Below are positions 35,461 to 42,602 of a stretch of 42,602 nt of DNA, in pieces; within the stretch, counting starts at the first letter, position 1; every line of letters starts with the position of its first letter. The notes below the pieces were generated by a model. That model worked only from the letters and a program-made list of their open reading frames with translations, had not been told where the DNA came from and made no database searches. The DNA comes from CAZBSE01 sp964578625 (GTDB taxonomy: Bacteria > Actinomycetota > Humimicrobiia > Humimicrobiales > Humimicrobiaceae): contig CAZODQ010000018.1 of assembly GCA_964578625.1 (NCBI GenBank), positions 1 to 42,602 on the forward strand, given 5' to 3'. The translations under genes and the position numbers were made by a program.

Positions 35461-37410
35461 TTGTATAAATTTGAATATTTATTTAAACCATTTAGACTTG
35501 GTGATGTTGATTTAAAAAATAGAATAGTTTTTCAACCACATTATACTGCCTTGAATTATAAAAACGGAATGCCTTCTGATCAAGAAGCATTTTATTATGA
35601 AGAACGTGCTAAAGGTGGTGCTGGGCTGTTAATACTATATTCTGTTGGATGTACTCTTAATGGTACAATGGCTAGCTGCAATATCCATGGGTGGAACCCA
35701 AATATTATTCCTGGTTTAAAAAAATATTCTGAATTAGCCCATAAGTATGATTGTAAAATATTTGGGCAAATTTCCCATAGTGGACATGATACTTTGGCCA
35801 TTCCTCCTAAAATTCTATTAGCTCCAACTCAAATGCCTGAACCGTCTAGTCAATTTAATACTAAGGAAATGGAAGAAGAAGACATAATAGAAGTTATAGA
35901 AGGATTCGCAAAAACTGCTTATAATTACAAACAGAGTGGTTTTGATGGAATTGAAATTAAAGTAGCACATGATGGATTATTAAGATCATTTGTTTCTGAG
36001 TATTTCAACAGGAGAAAAGATAAATACGGGGGGACTTTTGAAAATAGAATGAGGTTTCCTTTAGAGGTAATAAAAGCAATAAGAGAAGCTATTGGAACAA
36101 AGTACCCTTTAGGGATTAGATTGTGCTTAGATGAATTTACATCTTGGGGTTATGGCTTAGATTACGGTATAAAATTAGCAAAAGCTTTTGAAAAGACGGG
36201 AATGGTTACTTATATAAACAGTGATGCTGGTACATTTTCAAGTTTCTTTATGGAAATTCCACCTTCAACAATACCAGCAGGTTTTGCCACTTATATGAGT
36301 GCAGCATTAAGAAATAGTGTTGATTTGCCAATCATTGGTTTTGGGAGAATTAACGACCCAGTACAAGCAGAAATAATTTTATCTGAAGGTTCTGCTGACC
36401 TTATTGGGATGGCAAGGCAATTAATAGCTGACCCAGAGATGCCGATAAAAGCTAAAAACAAAAGGACAGAAGACATAAGGCATTGTATTGGTTGTAACGA
36501 TGGTTGTATATTTCAAGTAATGCAAAATGAACCAATCAGGTGTATACAGAATCCGGCAGCAGGTAGGGAAAAGAAATTTGGCATAGGAACATTGAAAAAA
36601 GCAAAAATAAAGAAAAGGATTGTAGTAGTTGGTGGCGGACCTGCAGGAATGAAAACAAGTGAAGTTGCTGCTTCGAGGGGACATGATGTCATTCTCTTAG
36701 AAAAAGCAAATGAGCTTGGGGGTCAACTACTTATAGCGAGTAAATATCCCTATAGAGAAGAATTATTGGAAATTAAATCATATCTTTATAGACGATTAAA
36801 AAGAAATAATGTAAAAATAATTTTGAATCACGACGCTAATATAGAAAATATATTAAAGTTTAACCCGGACAAAATAGTAATTGCTACTGGTTCGTATACA
36901 AATGATTTAAACATAAAGGGTGCTAATCAAGATAATGTTTATAGTGTTTATGATATTTTAGAAAATGAAAAAGAAATTGGTCAAGATGTAATGATTATTG
37001 ATAAAAATGGTCATTGGAAGGCAGCAGGGATGGTTGAATTTTTAGCAGAAAAAAATAAAAATGTTAGTGTTGTTACTCCTTTATTATATTTTGGTCAAAA
37101 TCTTGAGCCAAGCAATCGAGAATTGCTTTATTTGAGGATATCTGAAATGAATGTTAAAGTGACTCCTAGTTATGAAACAATTAGCATTAATAAAAAAAGA
37201 GCAAAATTAAAAAATGTATACTCTAATAAAACAATTGAGATGGGTGATTTTGATTCCTTTATTTATGTTACTACCAATTATTCCAATGATATATTGTATC
37301 GAAAATTAAAAAATAGATTTAAAGAGCTCTATCGTGTAGGAGATTGTGTAGCACCAAGAATGATTGAGCAAGCAATTTTTGATGGAGAAGAAGTTGGTCG
37401 TAACTTATAA
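35461..37410 (+). CDS. OYE/TMADH-like FMN, Fe-S and FAD oxidoreductase
   Basis: 649 aa from a TTG start. The N-terminal TIM barrel (1 to about 340) is of the old-yellow-enzyme/2,4-dienoyl-CoA reductase class, starting FKPFRLGDVDLKNRIVFQPHYT and with SEYFNRRKDKYGG. The [4Fe-4S] site is Cys342, 345, 349 and 361. The FAD/NAD part follows (RIVVVGGGPAGMKTSEVAA near 385, ELGGQLLIASKYP). Trimethylamine dehydrogenase has the same layout and hands electrons to ETF, but its FMN-linking Cys after the barrel-start His is Tyr here (QPHY). Likely redox partner of the EtfAB encoded just upstream; substrate unknown. Confidence 0.88.
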   Translation: MYKFEYLFKPFRLGDVDLKNRIVFQPHYTALNYKNGMPSDQEAFYYEERAKGGAGLLILYSVGCTLNGTMASCNIHGWNPNIIPGLKKYSELAHKYDCKIFGQISHSGHDTLAIPPKILLAPTQMPEPSSQFNTKEMEEEDIIEVIEGFAKTAYNYKQSGFDGIEIKVAHDGLLRSFVSEYFNRRKDKYGGTFENRMRFPLEVIKAIREAIGTKYPLGIRLCLDEFTSWGYGLDYGIKLAKAFEKTGMVTYINSDAGTFSSFFMEIPPSTIPAGFATYMSAALRNSVDLPIIGFGRINDPVQAEIILSEGSADLIGMARQLIADPEMPIKAKNKRTEDIRHCIGCNDGCIFQVMQNEPIRCIQNPAAGREKKFGIGTLKKAKIKKRIVVVGGGPAGMKTSEVAASRGHDVILLEKANELGGQLLIASKYPYREELLEIKSYLYRRLKRNNVKIILNHDANIENILKFNPDKIVIATGSYTNDLNIKGANQDNVYSVYDILENEKEIGQDVMIIDKNGHWKAAGMVEFLAEKNKNVSVVTPLLYFGQNLEPSNRELLYLRISEMNVKVTPSYETISINKKRAKLKNVYSNKTIEMGDFDSFIYVTTNYSNDILYRKLKNRFKELYRVGDCVAPRMIEQAIFDGEEVGRNL

Positions 37411-37413
37411 CTA

Positions 37414-37523
37414 ACTTTCCGTACCTAGTGGAGTGCATCCTTTTGGTTGGGCACATCTGAAAGGAAAGTAAAATAGGCTAGAATAGACAACGTTAGAGAA
37501 AAAATATAAAAGATATTTTTTCT
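37414..37523 (+). other. Structured intergenic segment before the ROK-like kinase
   Basis: ACTTTCC (37414-37420) pairs with GGAAAGT (37463-37469), enclosing GTGC (37433-37436) with GCAC (37451-37454). Next is a separate AT-rich hairpin AGAAAAAATAT / ATATTTTTTCT (37497-37523) with five-base loop, ending in a T run. The second could terminate the upstream operon; the first matches no RNA family I know. Confidence 0.35.
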
Positions 37524-37553
37524 TAAATTATTATAGAAAGATGGTGAAGTGTT

Positions 37554-38963
37554 ATGAGTGGAAAATTATTGTCATTGGTTAAACCAAAAATACAACTGCC
37601 ACTTGATGATAATTTCCGACCTGCAGTTTTATGGGATCGTACTTTTATTGATAATGTCAAGAACTCAGGGGAAAGTGTTCCTCTATCAATTGGTATTGAA
37701 AAAAATGATGGTTCTGTATTAGTATATAAAACTCACGTTTTTTCAGACGAGTCTGATTTTGCTTCCTATAATTATCAATATGTTGAACGGTTAGTAAAAA
37801 CACTCCTATGGATCTATGGCGGATATAAAATAATAATAGGTGGTTCAAAGAAAATTGGTGAATATATCAAGAAAATATATTCTGAGGAACAAAAACGTGC
37901 TTTTGACGTTAAATTTATGTCTGGTATATATGAAAAGCCTTTTACGGTAGTGACTATTAATATTGATGAAATCCCTTCCGTTAAAGAAAAATCAATTCCG
38001 TTAGGTGGACATCTTGAGGGATGTCGAATCGGATTTGATCTTGGGGCGAGTGATAGAAAAGTTAGTGCGGTTATAGATGGTAAAGTGGTTTTTAGCGAGG
38101 AAGTAGTGTGGAATCCCGGACAGCAAGCTGACTCCTCTTACCATTATCATGAGATTATGTCTATGCTTCATAAGGCAGCTGCTTATATGCCCTCGGTTCA
38201 GGCCATAGGTGGAAGTTCCGCCGGAATTTATATAAATAACAGAGTAATGGTTGCTTCGATATTCCGCGGGATTCCCAAAGATTTATTTGAAAAAAAAGTC
38301 AAAAACATTTTTTTGGATATTCAAAAAGAGTGGAAAATTCCTCTTGAAGTGATAAACGATGGTGAAGTTACAGCGTTGGCTGGTTCTATGTCATTGAAAA
38401 AAAATGCAGTGCTGGGTATTGCGCTGGGGTCCAGCGAAGCGGCGGGTTATATAAATAGAAAAGGAAATATCAATATCCAGTTAAACGAACTTGCTTTTGT
38501 GCCTGTTGATTTAAATAGTGAAGCATATTTTGATGAATGGTCCGGAGATCGCGGATGCGGAGTCCAGTATTTTTCACAGGTAGCGGCTATAAGACTTGCT
38601 AAAAGAGCAGGGATTGTTTTTAATGGTAATCAGACACCCGCAGAGAGATTGAAATCTATTCAGGCATTAATGGCTAAAGAAGATAACCGGGCGATTAGAG
38701 TTTTTGAAACAATTGGTTGTTATTTAGGTTATGGTATTGCTTATTATTCCCAATTTTATGAAATAGAAACCGTTTTGATTTTAGGTAGGGTTACATCGGG
38801 TGAAGGAGGTCAGATAATCCTGCAAAAAGCAAAGCAAGTTTTAGAAGAAGAATTCCCTGAACTTATAAGTAAAATAACGCTTAATCTTCCTGATGAATCA
38901 AGCAGGAGAGTGGGCCAGTCCATTGCTGCAGCTAGCCTGCCTTTGGTAGATGATTGGGGATAA
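37554..38963 (+). CDS. Divergent ROK-like sugar kinase (ASKHA fold)
   Basis: 469 aa. Residues 1 to about 155 are not recognised. From about 160 there is an actin/hexokinase-like ATPase: phosphate-1 loop IGFDLGASDRKVSAVIDG, catalytic-region GGSSAGIYIN and INDGEVTALAG, phosphate-2 loop LGIALGSSEAAGYIN, and adenosine loop VLILGRVTSGEGGQ. It lacks the ROK zinc motif CxCGxxGCxE and has the long N-terminal extension. A kinase for the imported sugar would fit before NagA. Base composition is less AT-rich than the operon upstream, as in nagA. Confidence 0.72.
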   Translation: MSGKLLSLVKPKIQLPLDDNFRPAVLWDRTFIDNVKNSGESVPLSIGIEKNDGSVLVYKTHVFSDESDFASYNYQYVERLVKTLLWIYGGYKIIIGGSKKIGEYIKKIYSEEQKRAFDVKFMSGIYEKPFTVVTINIDEIPSVKEKSIPLGGHLEGCRIGFDLGASDRKVSAVIDGKVVFSEEVVWNPGQQADSSYHYHEIMSMLHKAAAYMPSVQAIGGSSAGIYINNRVMVASIFRGIPKDLFEKKVKNIFLDIQKEWKIPLEVINDGEVTALAGSMSLKKNAVLGIALGSSEAAGYINRKGNINIQLNELAFVPVDLNSEAYFDEWSGDRGCGVQYFSQVAAIRLAKRAGIVFNGNQTPAERLKSIQALMAKEDNRAIRVFETIGCYLGYGIAYYSQFYEIETVLILGRVTSGEGGQIILQKAKQVLEEEFPELISKITLNLPDESSRRVGQSIAAASLPLVDDWG

Positions 38964-39026
38964 TATCATAATAGATTTGTATAAGTATTTAATATTTTAA
39001 AAAGAATTAGTAAGGAAACTGATAGA

Positions 39027-40205
39027 ATGGCTAATAAAAATAAGAAGACTGTTATTTCAAATGGTACTATAATTACCCCCTTTCAAATACTTGAAGATAA
39101 AGTTATGTCTATCGGGGAAGGAAAAATTATAGCAATAAAAGATGTAAAAGATATGAATATTCCGGTAAAGGCAGAAGTTATTGATGCTGCTGAAAGGTTC
39201 GTAGTTCCGGGCTTTATTGATATGCATGTGCACGGTGGCGGTGGATCTGATACTATGGATGGGAATTACGAAGCAGTGAGGCAGATGGCTAAAGCTCATT
39301 CCCGTTTTGGTACAACAGCTTTTCTTCCTACAACTATGACTATGAGCAAGGATAAAATTATTGAAAGCCTTAAAAGTGTTAATGAAGCGTTTGTGAAGGG
39401 AACCGGAGCTGCTGAAATTTTGGGGGTGCATTTGGAAGGCCCTTATATTAATTCAGAAAGAAAAGGGGCTCAAAAAGAAGAAGATATTAAAAATCCTTCT
39501 ATTGAAGAGTTTATGGAATTTAACCAGGCTTCCGGTAATTTAATCCGTCTTATAACTATAGCACCTGAAATACCCGGGGCAATGGAACTTATCCGCTGGT
39601 TATCTGAACATAAAATCATTGCTTCTGTAGGACATTCCAATGCCACCTATGAGCAAGTACAGGAAAGTATTCGAGCTGGGCTCAACCACGTTACTCATAC
39701 TTTTAATGCCATGAAAGGATTGAATCACCGTGAGCCAGGAGTAGTAGGTGCAGCTTTATCTTCCCCGGAATTAATGGCACAGATAATTGCTGATGGAATA
39801 CATGTTCTTCCTGTGGTTATAAAAATTTTAATTCAGATTAAAGGAATAGAAAATGTGGTACTGGTGACAGATGCTATAAGAGCAGCAAGTATGCCGGAAG
39901 GGGCCTATGATCTGGGGGGACAAGAGGTTATAGTGGCCAGGGGACAGGCAAGGTTAAAGGATGGAACTCTGGCTGGTAGTATTTTAACTATGGATAAAGC
40001 TGTCCGGAACCTGGTTGCTAAAGTGGGAGTTTCGTTACCGGGATCAATTCAAATGGCAAGTTTTAATCCGGCAAAGTGTCTGGGAGTTGAAAATAGAAAA
40101 GGTAGTTTAAAGCCAGGCAAAGATGCAGATATAGTTATTTTAAATAAAGAGTTAAAAGTTGATTTAACTATGGTAAAAGGCGAGGTAGTTTATAGGAAAG
40201 ATTAA
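39027..40205 (+). CDS. nagA: N-acetylglucosamine-6-phosphate deacetylase
   Basis: 392 aa, amidohydrolase fold. Metal and substrate motifs: GFIDMHVHGGGG near 65, GVHLEGPYIN with the metal Glu near 136, SVGHSNATYEQV, NHVTHTFNAM, and catalytic Asp in LVTDAI near 283. Converts GlcNAc-6-P to glucosamine-6-P plus acetate in the cytoplasm. It follows the ROK-like kinase by 63 bp, giving a kinase-deacetylase pair; the NagB-like gene lies 12 kb upstream in the same cluster. This argues that at least one substrate is an N-acetylated amino sugar. Confidence 0.94.
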   Translation: MANKNKKTVISNGTIITPFQILEDKVMSIGEGKIIAIKDVKDMNIPVKAEVIDAAERFVVPGFIDMHVHGGGGSDTMDGNYEAVRQMAKAHSRFGTTAFLPTTMTMSKDKIIESLKSVNEAFVKGTGAAEILGVHLEGPYINSERKGAQKEEDIKNPSIEEFMEFNQASGNLIRLITIAPEIPGAMELIRWLSEHKIIASVGHSNATYEQVQESIRAGLNHVTHTFNAMKGLNHREPGVVGAALSSPELMAQIIADGIHVLPVVIKILIQIKGIENVVLVTDAIRAASMPEGAYDLGGQEVIVARGQARLKDGTLAGSILTMDKAVRNLVAKVGVSLPGSIQMASFNPAKCLGVENRKGSLKPGKDADIVILNKELKVDLTMVKGEVVYRKD

Positions 40206-40240
40206 GTATAAAGAATGTTATGTTAGCTTAAGCCTTTTAT

Positions 40241-40791
40241 CAAGAGGCAGGCTAAAAAAAGAAGGGGATGAGCCTCAGTTCCATATCATAGAAGATGATA
40301 GTCCAGGAGGCTTAAATAAATCTTGGGCACGGCTAATACAGAAGATATATGAAGTAGACCCCCTTACCTGTCCAAAGTGTGGGGGAGAGATGAGGATTAT
40401 TGCCTTTATTGAAGATTATAAGATTGTTAAAAAGATACTTGATTATCTGGGTATATATGAAGCTCAAAGAAAGAGGCCTCCTCCTAAGGTAGATACTGCC
40501 TCTGATGGGTTTGATGAATATATAAGAGATGATTATATAGACTGCGACCATGTGTGTTAGGATGATTATGGGGTTGCAGGATACTGGCCTGCAATAAAAT
40601 AGGCCTGGATATTATATTTTATACCTCTTTGTAATATCTATGTATTTGCTGCTTCAATATTGTGACTTCATGTGTTTTTAAATTCGATAATACCCGGTTA
40701 TGTCTACTTTTGAGTAATCATAGGTTTGTGATCCAGAAGCAAGTTCTTATAAATCCATAGGTTCGTGATCCAGAAGAAAGTTCTTATAAAT
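40241..40791 (+). mobile_element. IS91-family 3' fragment with a second terminal repeat
   Basis: 40241-40755 matches 17750-18264 base for base as far as I could compare (515 bp, same orientation). A further 36-bp element end, two mismatches from 40719-40754, follows directly at 40756-40791. The fragment starts abruptly inside the transposase gene at CAAG, so it is a 5'-deleted copy. It lies between nagA and the toxin-antitoxin pair. The rest of this gap, up to 40891, is AT-rich and holds no gene. Confidence 0.88.
40243..40560 (+). pseudogene. IS91 transposase C-terminal remnant
   Basis: Encodes the last 105 residues of the transposase at 16720-18069 (RGRLKKEGDEPQFHI ... to TAG 40558-40560), including the C-terminal zinc ribbon CPKCGGEM. 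There is no start codon context and the HUH domain is missing, so it is not functional. Confidence 0.9.
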
Positions 40792-40891
40792 TTTTTTTAG
40801 ATTTGCTAAAATATACTGGTAAATAATTATTTTCTGGATTTTTTAGATATTGATATATAAAGGTAAAAAATCCTAATATGTGGGAGAATAG

Positions 40892-41119
40892 ATGAAAACA
40901 AATTGGGAAAAATTTATTGTAAGCACTCCTGATGTGCTTCGAGGTAAGCCGCGAATAAAAGGGACTAGAATACCGGTTAGTCTTATTCTTGGATATTTAG
41001 CCGCAGGCAGCACTATTGAAGAAATCATAGAGGAATTCCCTGATGTCAAGAAAGAACAGATTGCTGCATGTCTGGACTATGCCCGTGATCTATCAGAATT
41101 TGAGGTTGCCGTTTCATGA
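40892..41119 (+). CDS. DUF433-family antitoxin
   Basis: 75 aa. Contains the DUF433 core: VLRGKPRIKGTRIPVSLILGYLAAGSTIEEIIEEFPDVKKEQIAACLDYA. This small HTH-like family is regularly paired with DUF5615 PIN-like toxins. Ribosome site GTGGGAG before ATG 40892. Its stop TGA overlaps the next start as ATGA, the usual coupling in such modules. It sits near the distal end of the island, where it could stabilise the element. Confidence 0.87.
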   Translation: MKTNWEKFIVSTPDVLRGKPRIKGTRIPVSLILGYLAAGSTIEEIIEEFPDVKKEQIAACLDYARDLSEFEVAVS

Positions 41120-41483
41120 AATTGAGGTTCTTTACAGACCATTGCATTCCCACTTTAATAGTAAGGGCTCTTTCCAACAACGGTCATGAAGTTTTGTGCT
41201 TCGAGATTACATCCCTATAGATTCAATAGATTCAATTGTAATTGGTAAAGCACAGGAACTTGATTCTATTTTAGTATCTCTAGATGGAGATTTCTCGGAT
41301 ATAATAACTTATCCTCCCGCAAAGTATAAAGGAATAATTTCTCTTAAAGTAAGGAATCACCCTGAGGACTTCCCATTGATTATAGAAAAATTATTAAATT
41401 TTCTTTCAGATCATCCTGATATGAATTACTTCATAGGTAAATTGTTCCAAGTAGAGGTTCATAGAATCAGAATCAGGAAATAG
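41116..41483 (+). pseudogene. DUF5615 (PIN-like) toxin, frameshifted
   Basis: From ATG 41116 the frame reads MKLRFFTDHCIPTLIVRAL and SNNGHEVL, the normal start of a DUF5615 protein, but stops at 41220. The remainder (LRDYIPIDSIDSIVIGKAQ, VSLDGDFSDIITYPP) is in the frame at 41196-41483. Adding one T to the TTTT run at 41192-41195 joins the two. The conserved Asp residues (TDH near the start, DGDFSD) are present. The toxin is inactive unless slippage or a sequencing error explains the shift. Confidence 0.8.
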
Positions 41484-41579
41484 ATTTACTATGAAGTTAT
41501 AAGAAAGATGACATTTCAATTAGGTCACTAATGATTTGTGTACAGTAATAAGATCAGAATAATTGTTTGAAATAGATAA

Positions 41580-42422
41580 ATGGGCAAAAATCAAATAGAC
41601 CTTGCGGTTCTTGCCGTAAGAGATAACGCGGCTAACTGCAGATTAATTAAAACAGATGAAAAAATAATATTAAGATTGTCCTCATATCAGCTTTTTAAGA
41701 TAGTACCTGGAGGAATTGCTACTGTTGATATTAAGAAACAATGGGAATTTGGTACTAATACATATATATCCGGCAGTCTTATAAACCACCGCATTGATGT
41801 GCATGCTCTGGATCTGATTCCGCTTAAACTGGAAAAATTTGATTATTGGGATCCCCGGAAAACATTTGAAGAAGGACGGGATGAAAATGATGAAATCATT
41901 GAAGAGAGTGATGAATATTATAAAGCTATTATTAAGGCAGGTAAAAGACCCTGCTACGAAATGGAGCAAATAGTTCCGGGCGATACAGATCTTAATGCAG
42001 ATGGTCCTATACTTGATGCAATATATTATAAAAATATTGGAGAGATAGGTATGGGCCAGGATATTTTAATGGATGAGATTATTACTGACTTAAGATGTCT
42101 TGATGCTCATGCACATCTGGGAAACTTTTTATTTGATAGTAGACCCGAAAAAGCACTCCTTCATTATGAGGTAGGCATGAAAATAGGGGAGTTATCACTG
42201 CCGGAGAATTTTAACGGAGTACTTCTGTGGGCAGATGTTGATAATAGGCCATTTCTTAGATGTATTCATGGATATGGGCTGTGCCTCTGGAAACTTAGAC
42301 TCTTCAAGGAAGCTGAAAGAGTCTTTGAGCGCATGCTCTGGTTAAATCCGCCAGATAATCAGGGTGTCCGCTTTGTCATTTATCTAGTAAAAGATAAAAA
42401 ACCATGGAGAGATGACTATTAA
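41580..42422 (+). CDS. TPR-like protein of unknown function
   Basis: 280 aa. The N-terminal part (residues 1-120) is unrecognised, with beta-rich character and an acidic middle (EEGRDENDEIIEESDEYY). The C-terminal half contains helical repeats resembling tetratricopeptide units (CLDAHAHLGNFLFDSRPEKALLHYEVGMK, then CLWKLRLFKEAERVFERMLWLNPPDNQG). No signal peptide or membrane span, so cytoplasmic. No clear ribosome site before ATG 41580. It is the last gene before the right island boundary; its role is unknown. Confidence 0.7.
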   Translation: MGKNQIDLAVLAVRDNAANCRLIKTDEKIILRLSSYQLFKIVPGGIATVDIKKQWEFGTNTYISGSLINHRIDVHALDLIPLKLEKFDYWDPRKTFEEGRDENDEIIEESDEYYKAIIKAGKRPCYEMEQIVPGDTDLNADGPILDAIYYKNIGEIGMGQDILMDEIITDLRCLDAHAHLGNFLFDSRPEKALLHYEVGMKIGELSLPENFNGVLLWADVDNRPFLRCIHGYGLCLWKLRLFKEAERVFERMLWLNPPDNQGVRFVIYLVKDKKPWRDDY

Positions 42423-42476
42423 TTTTTTATACTTTTAGGACCTCCTCAATTTACTGGTAAACTATATCAGGTAATT

Positions 42477-42494
42477 TTTTTGTTATCAATATTG
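42477..42494 (-). repeat. 18-bp inverted repeat, right copy
   Basis: Exact reverse complement of 14307-14324. It lies between the TPR gene and the right direct repeat, seven bases before the latter. Confidence 0.55.
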
Positions 42495-42501
42495 TCCAGT
42501 T

Positions 42502-42514
42502 CGGGGAGCCAGCA
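42502..42514 (+). repeat. Direct repeat of the tRNA-Asn 3' end (attR-like)
   Basis: CGGGGAGCCAGCA, identical to 14289-14301. The bases before it do not form a tRNA T arm, so it is an isolated 3' fragment, as left at the far side of an element inserted in a tRNA. The remaining 88 bp of the window contain two GGCTCTTCA units and no gene. Confidence 0.6.
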
Positions 42515-42602
42515 AAACTTTGAATTCAATAATCTGGCTCTTCAGGCTGGCTCTTCACCAACAAACGGGGCAACCCGCTCTCTAACAACACAGTGCCTTA
42601 AC

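Noticed and set aside
40333..40551. 72-aa minus-strand ORF, also present at 17842-18060
   Set aside because: It appears twice only because the IS91 segment is duplicated; it is antisense to the transposase C-terminus.
42531..42570. Repeated GGCTCTTCA units as the start of a repeat array
   Set aside because: Only two short, closely spaced copies before the window ends; no CRISPR-like spacing or cas genes anywhere in the window.
42495..42602. Second tRNA gene at the right boundary
   Set aside because: Only the 3' acceptor bases and CCA are present; no T arm, anticodon arm or D arm precedes them.

Overview
The window (about 42.6 kb, AT-rich throughout) reads as chromosome of a low-GC anaerobic bacterium. 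The order ybeY - era - deoC - recO - glyQ - glyS - ppdK - dnaG - rpoD resembles Firmicutes-type and related monoderm chromosomes: heterodimeric glycyl-tRNA synthetase, pyruvate phosphate dikinase beside dnaG-rpoD, and no gene recognisable as outer-membrane machinery. An uncultured phylum with this gene order cannot be excluded, and I do not assign a genus.

Region 1 (1-14300) is core genome: a 5'-truncated ybeY, two lipoprotein genes (one a gluzincin-type peptidase), a GNAT acetyltransferase overlapping era, deoC, recO, glyQS, ppdK, dnaG, rpoD and a tRNA-Asn(GTT) with its own promoter.

Region 2 (14300-42510) looks like one large genomic island at the 3' end of that tRNA. The last bases of the tRNA (13 bp, CGGGGAGCCAGCA) recur in direct orientation at 42502. 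Just inside both copies lies an 18-bp perfect inverted repeat. Next to the tRNA sit a large serine recombinase, a coupled small gene and a divergent Xre-type repressor with palindromes between them. Then come an IS91-type element that cuts into a 2-hydroxyacyl-CoA-dehydratase/activase-like gene, and an IS110 element whose transposase is split by a group II intron (exact exon-binding pairings are visible) and by an IS21-type element.

Region 3 (25-40.2 kb) is the island's cargo, a sugar catabolic cluster: ROK repressor with a 27-bp palindromic operator, NagB-like isomerase/deaminase, sugar-binding lipoprotein, ABC ATPase, permease, TIM-barrel sugar isomerase/epimerase, Gfo/Idh/MocA dehydrogenase, EtfB, ferredoxin-fused EtfA, an old-yellow-enzyme/TMADH-like FMN/Fe-S/FAD oxidoreductase, a divergent ROK-like kinase and NagA. 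Uptake, oxidation or elimination chemistry on the sugar and ETF-linked redox chemistry appear to be wired together. This is the most novel-looking system here. Its substrate cannot be read from sequence.

Region 4 (40.2-42.6 kb) carries a 515-bp copy of the IS91 3' end that matches 17750-18264, a DUF433/DUF5615 toxin-antitoxin pair whose toxin is frameshifted, a TPR protein and the distal island boundary. The two IS91 copies are direct repeats around the whole cargo. All calls are from reading the sequence; no database search was run.
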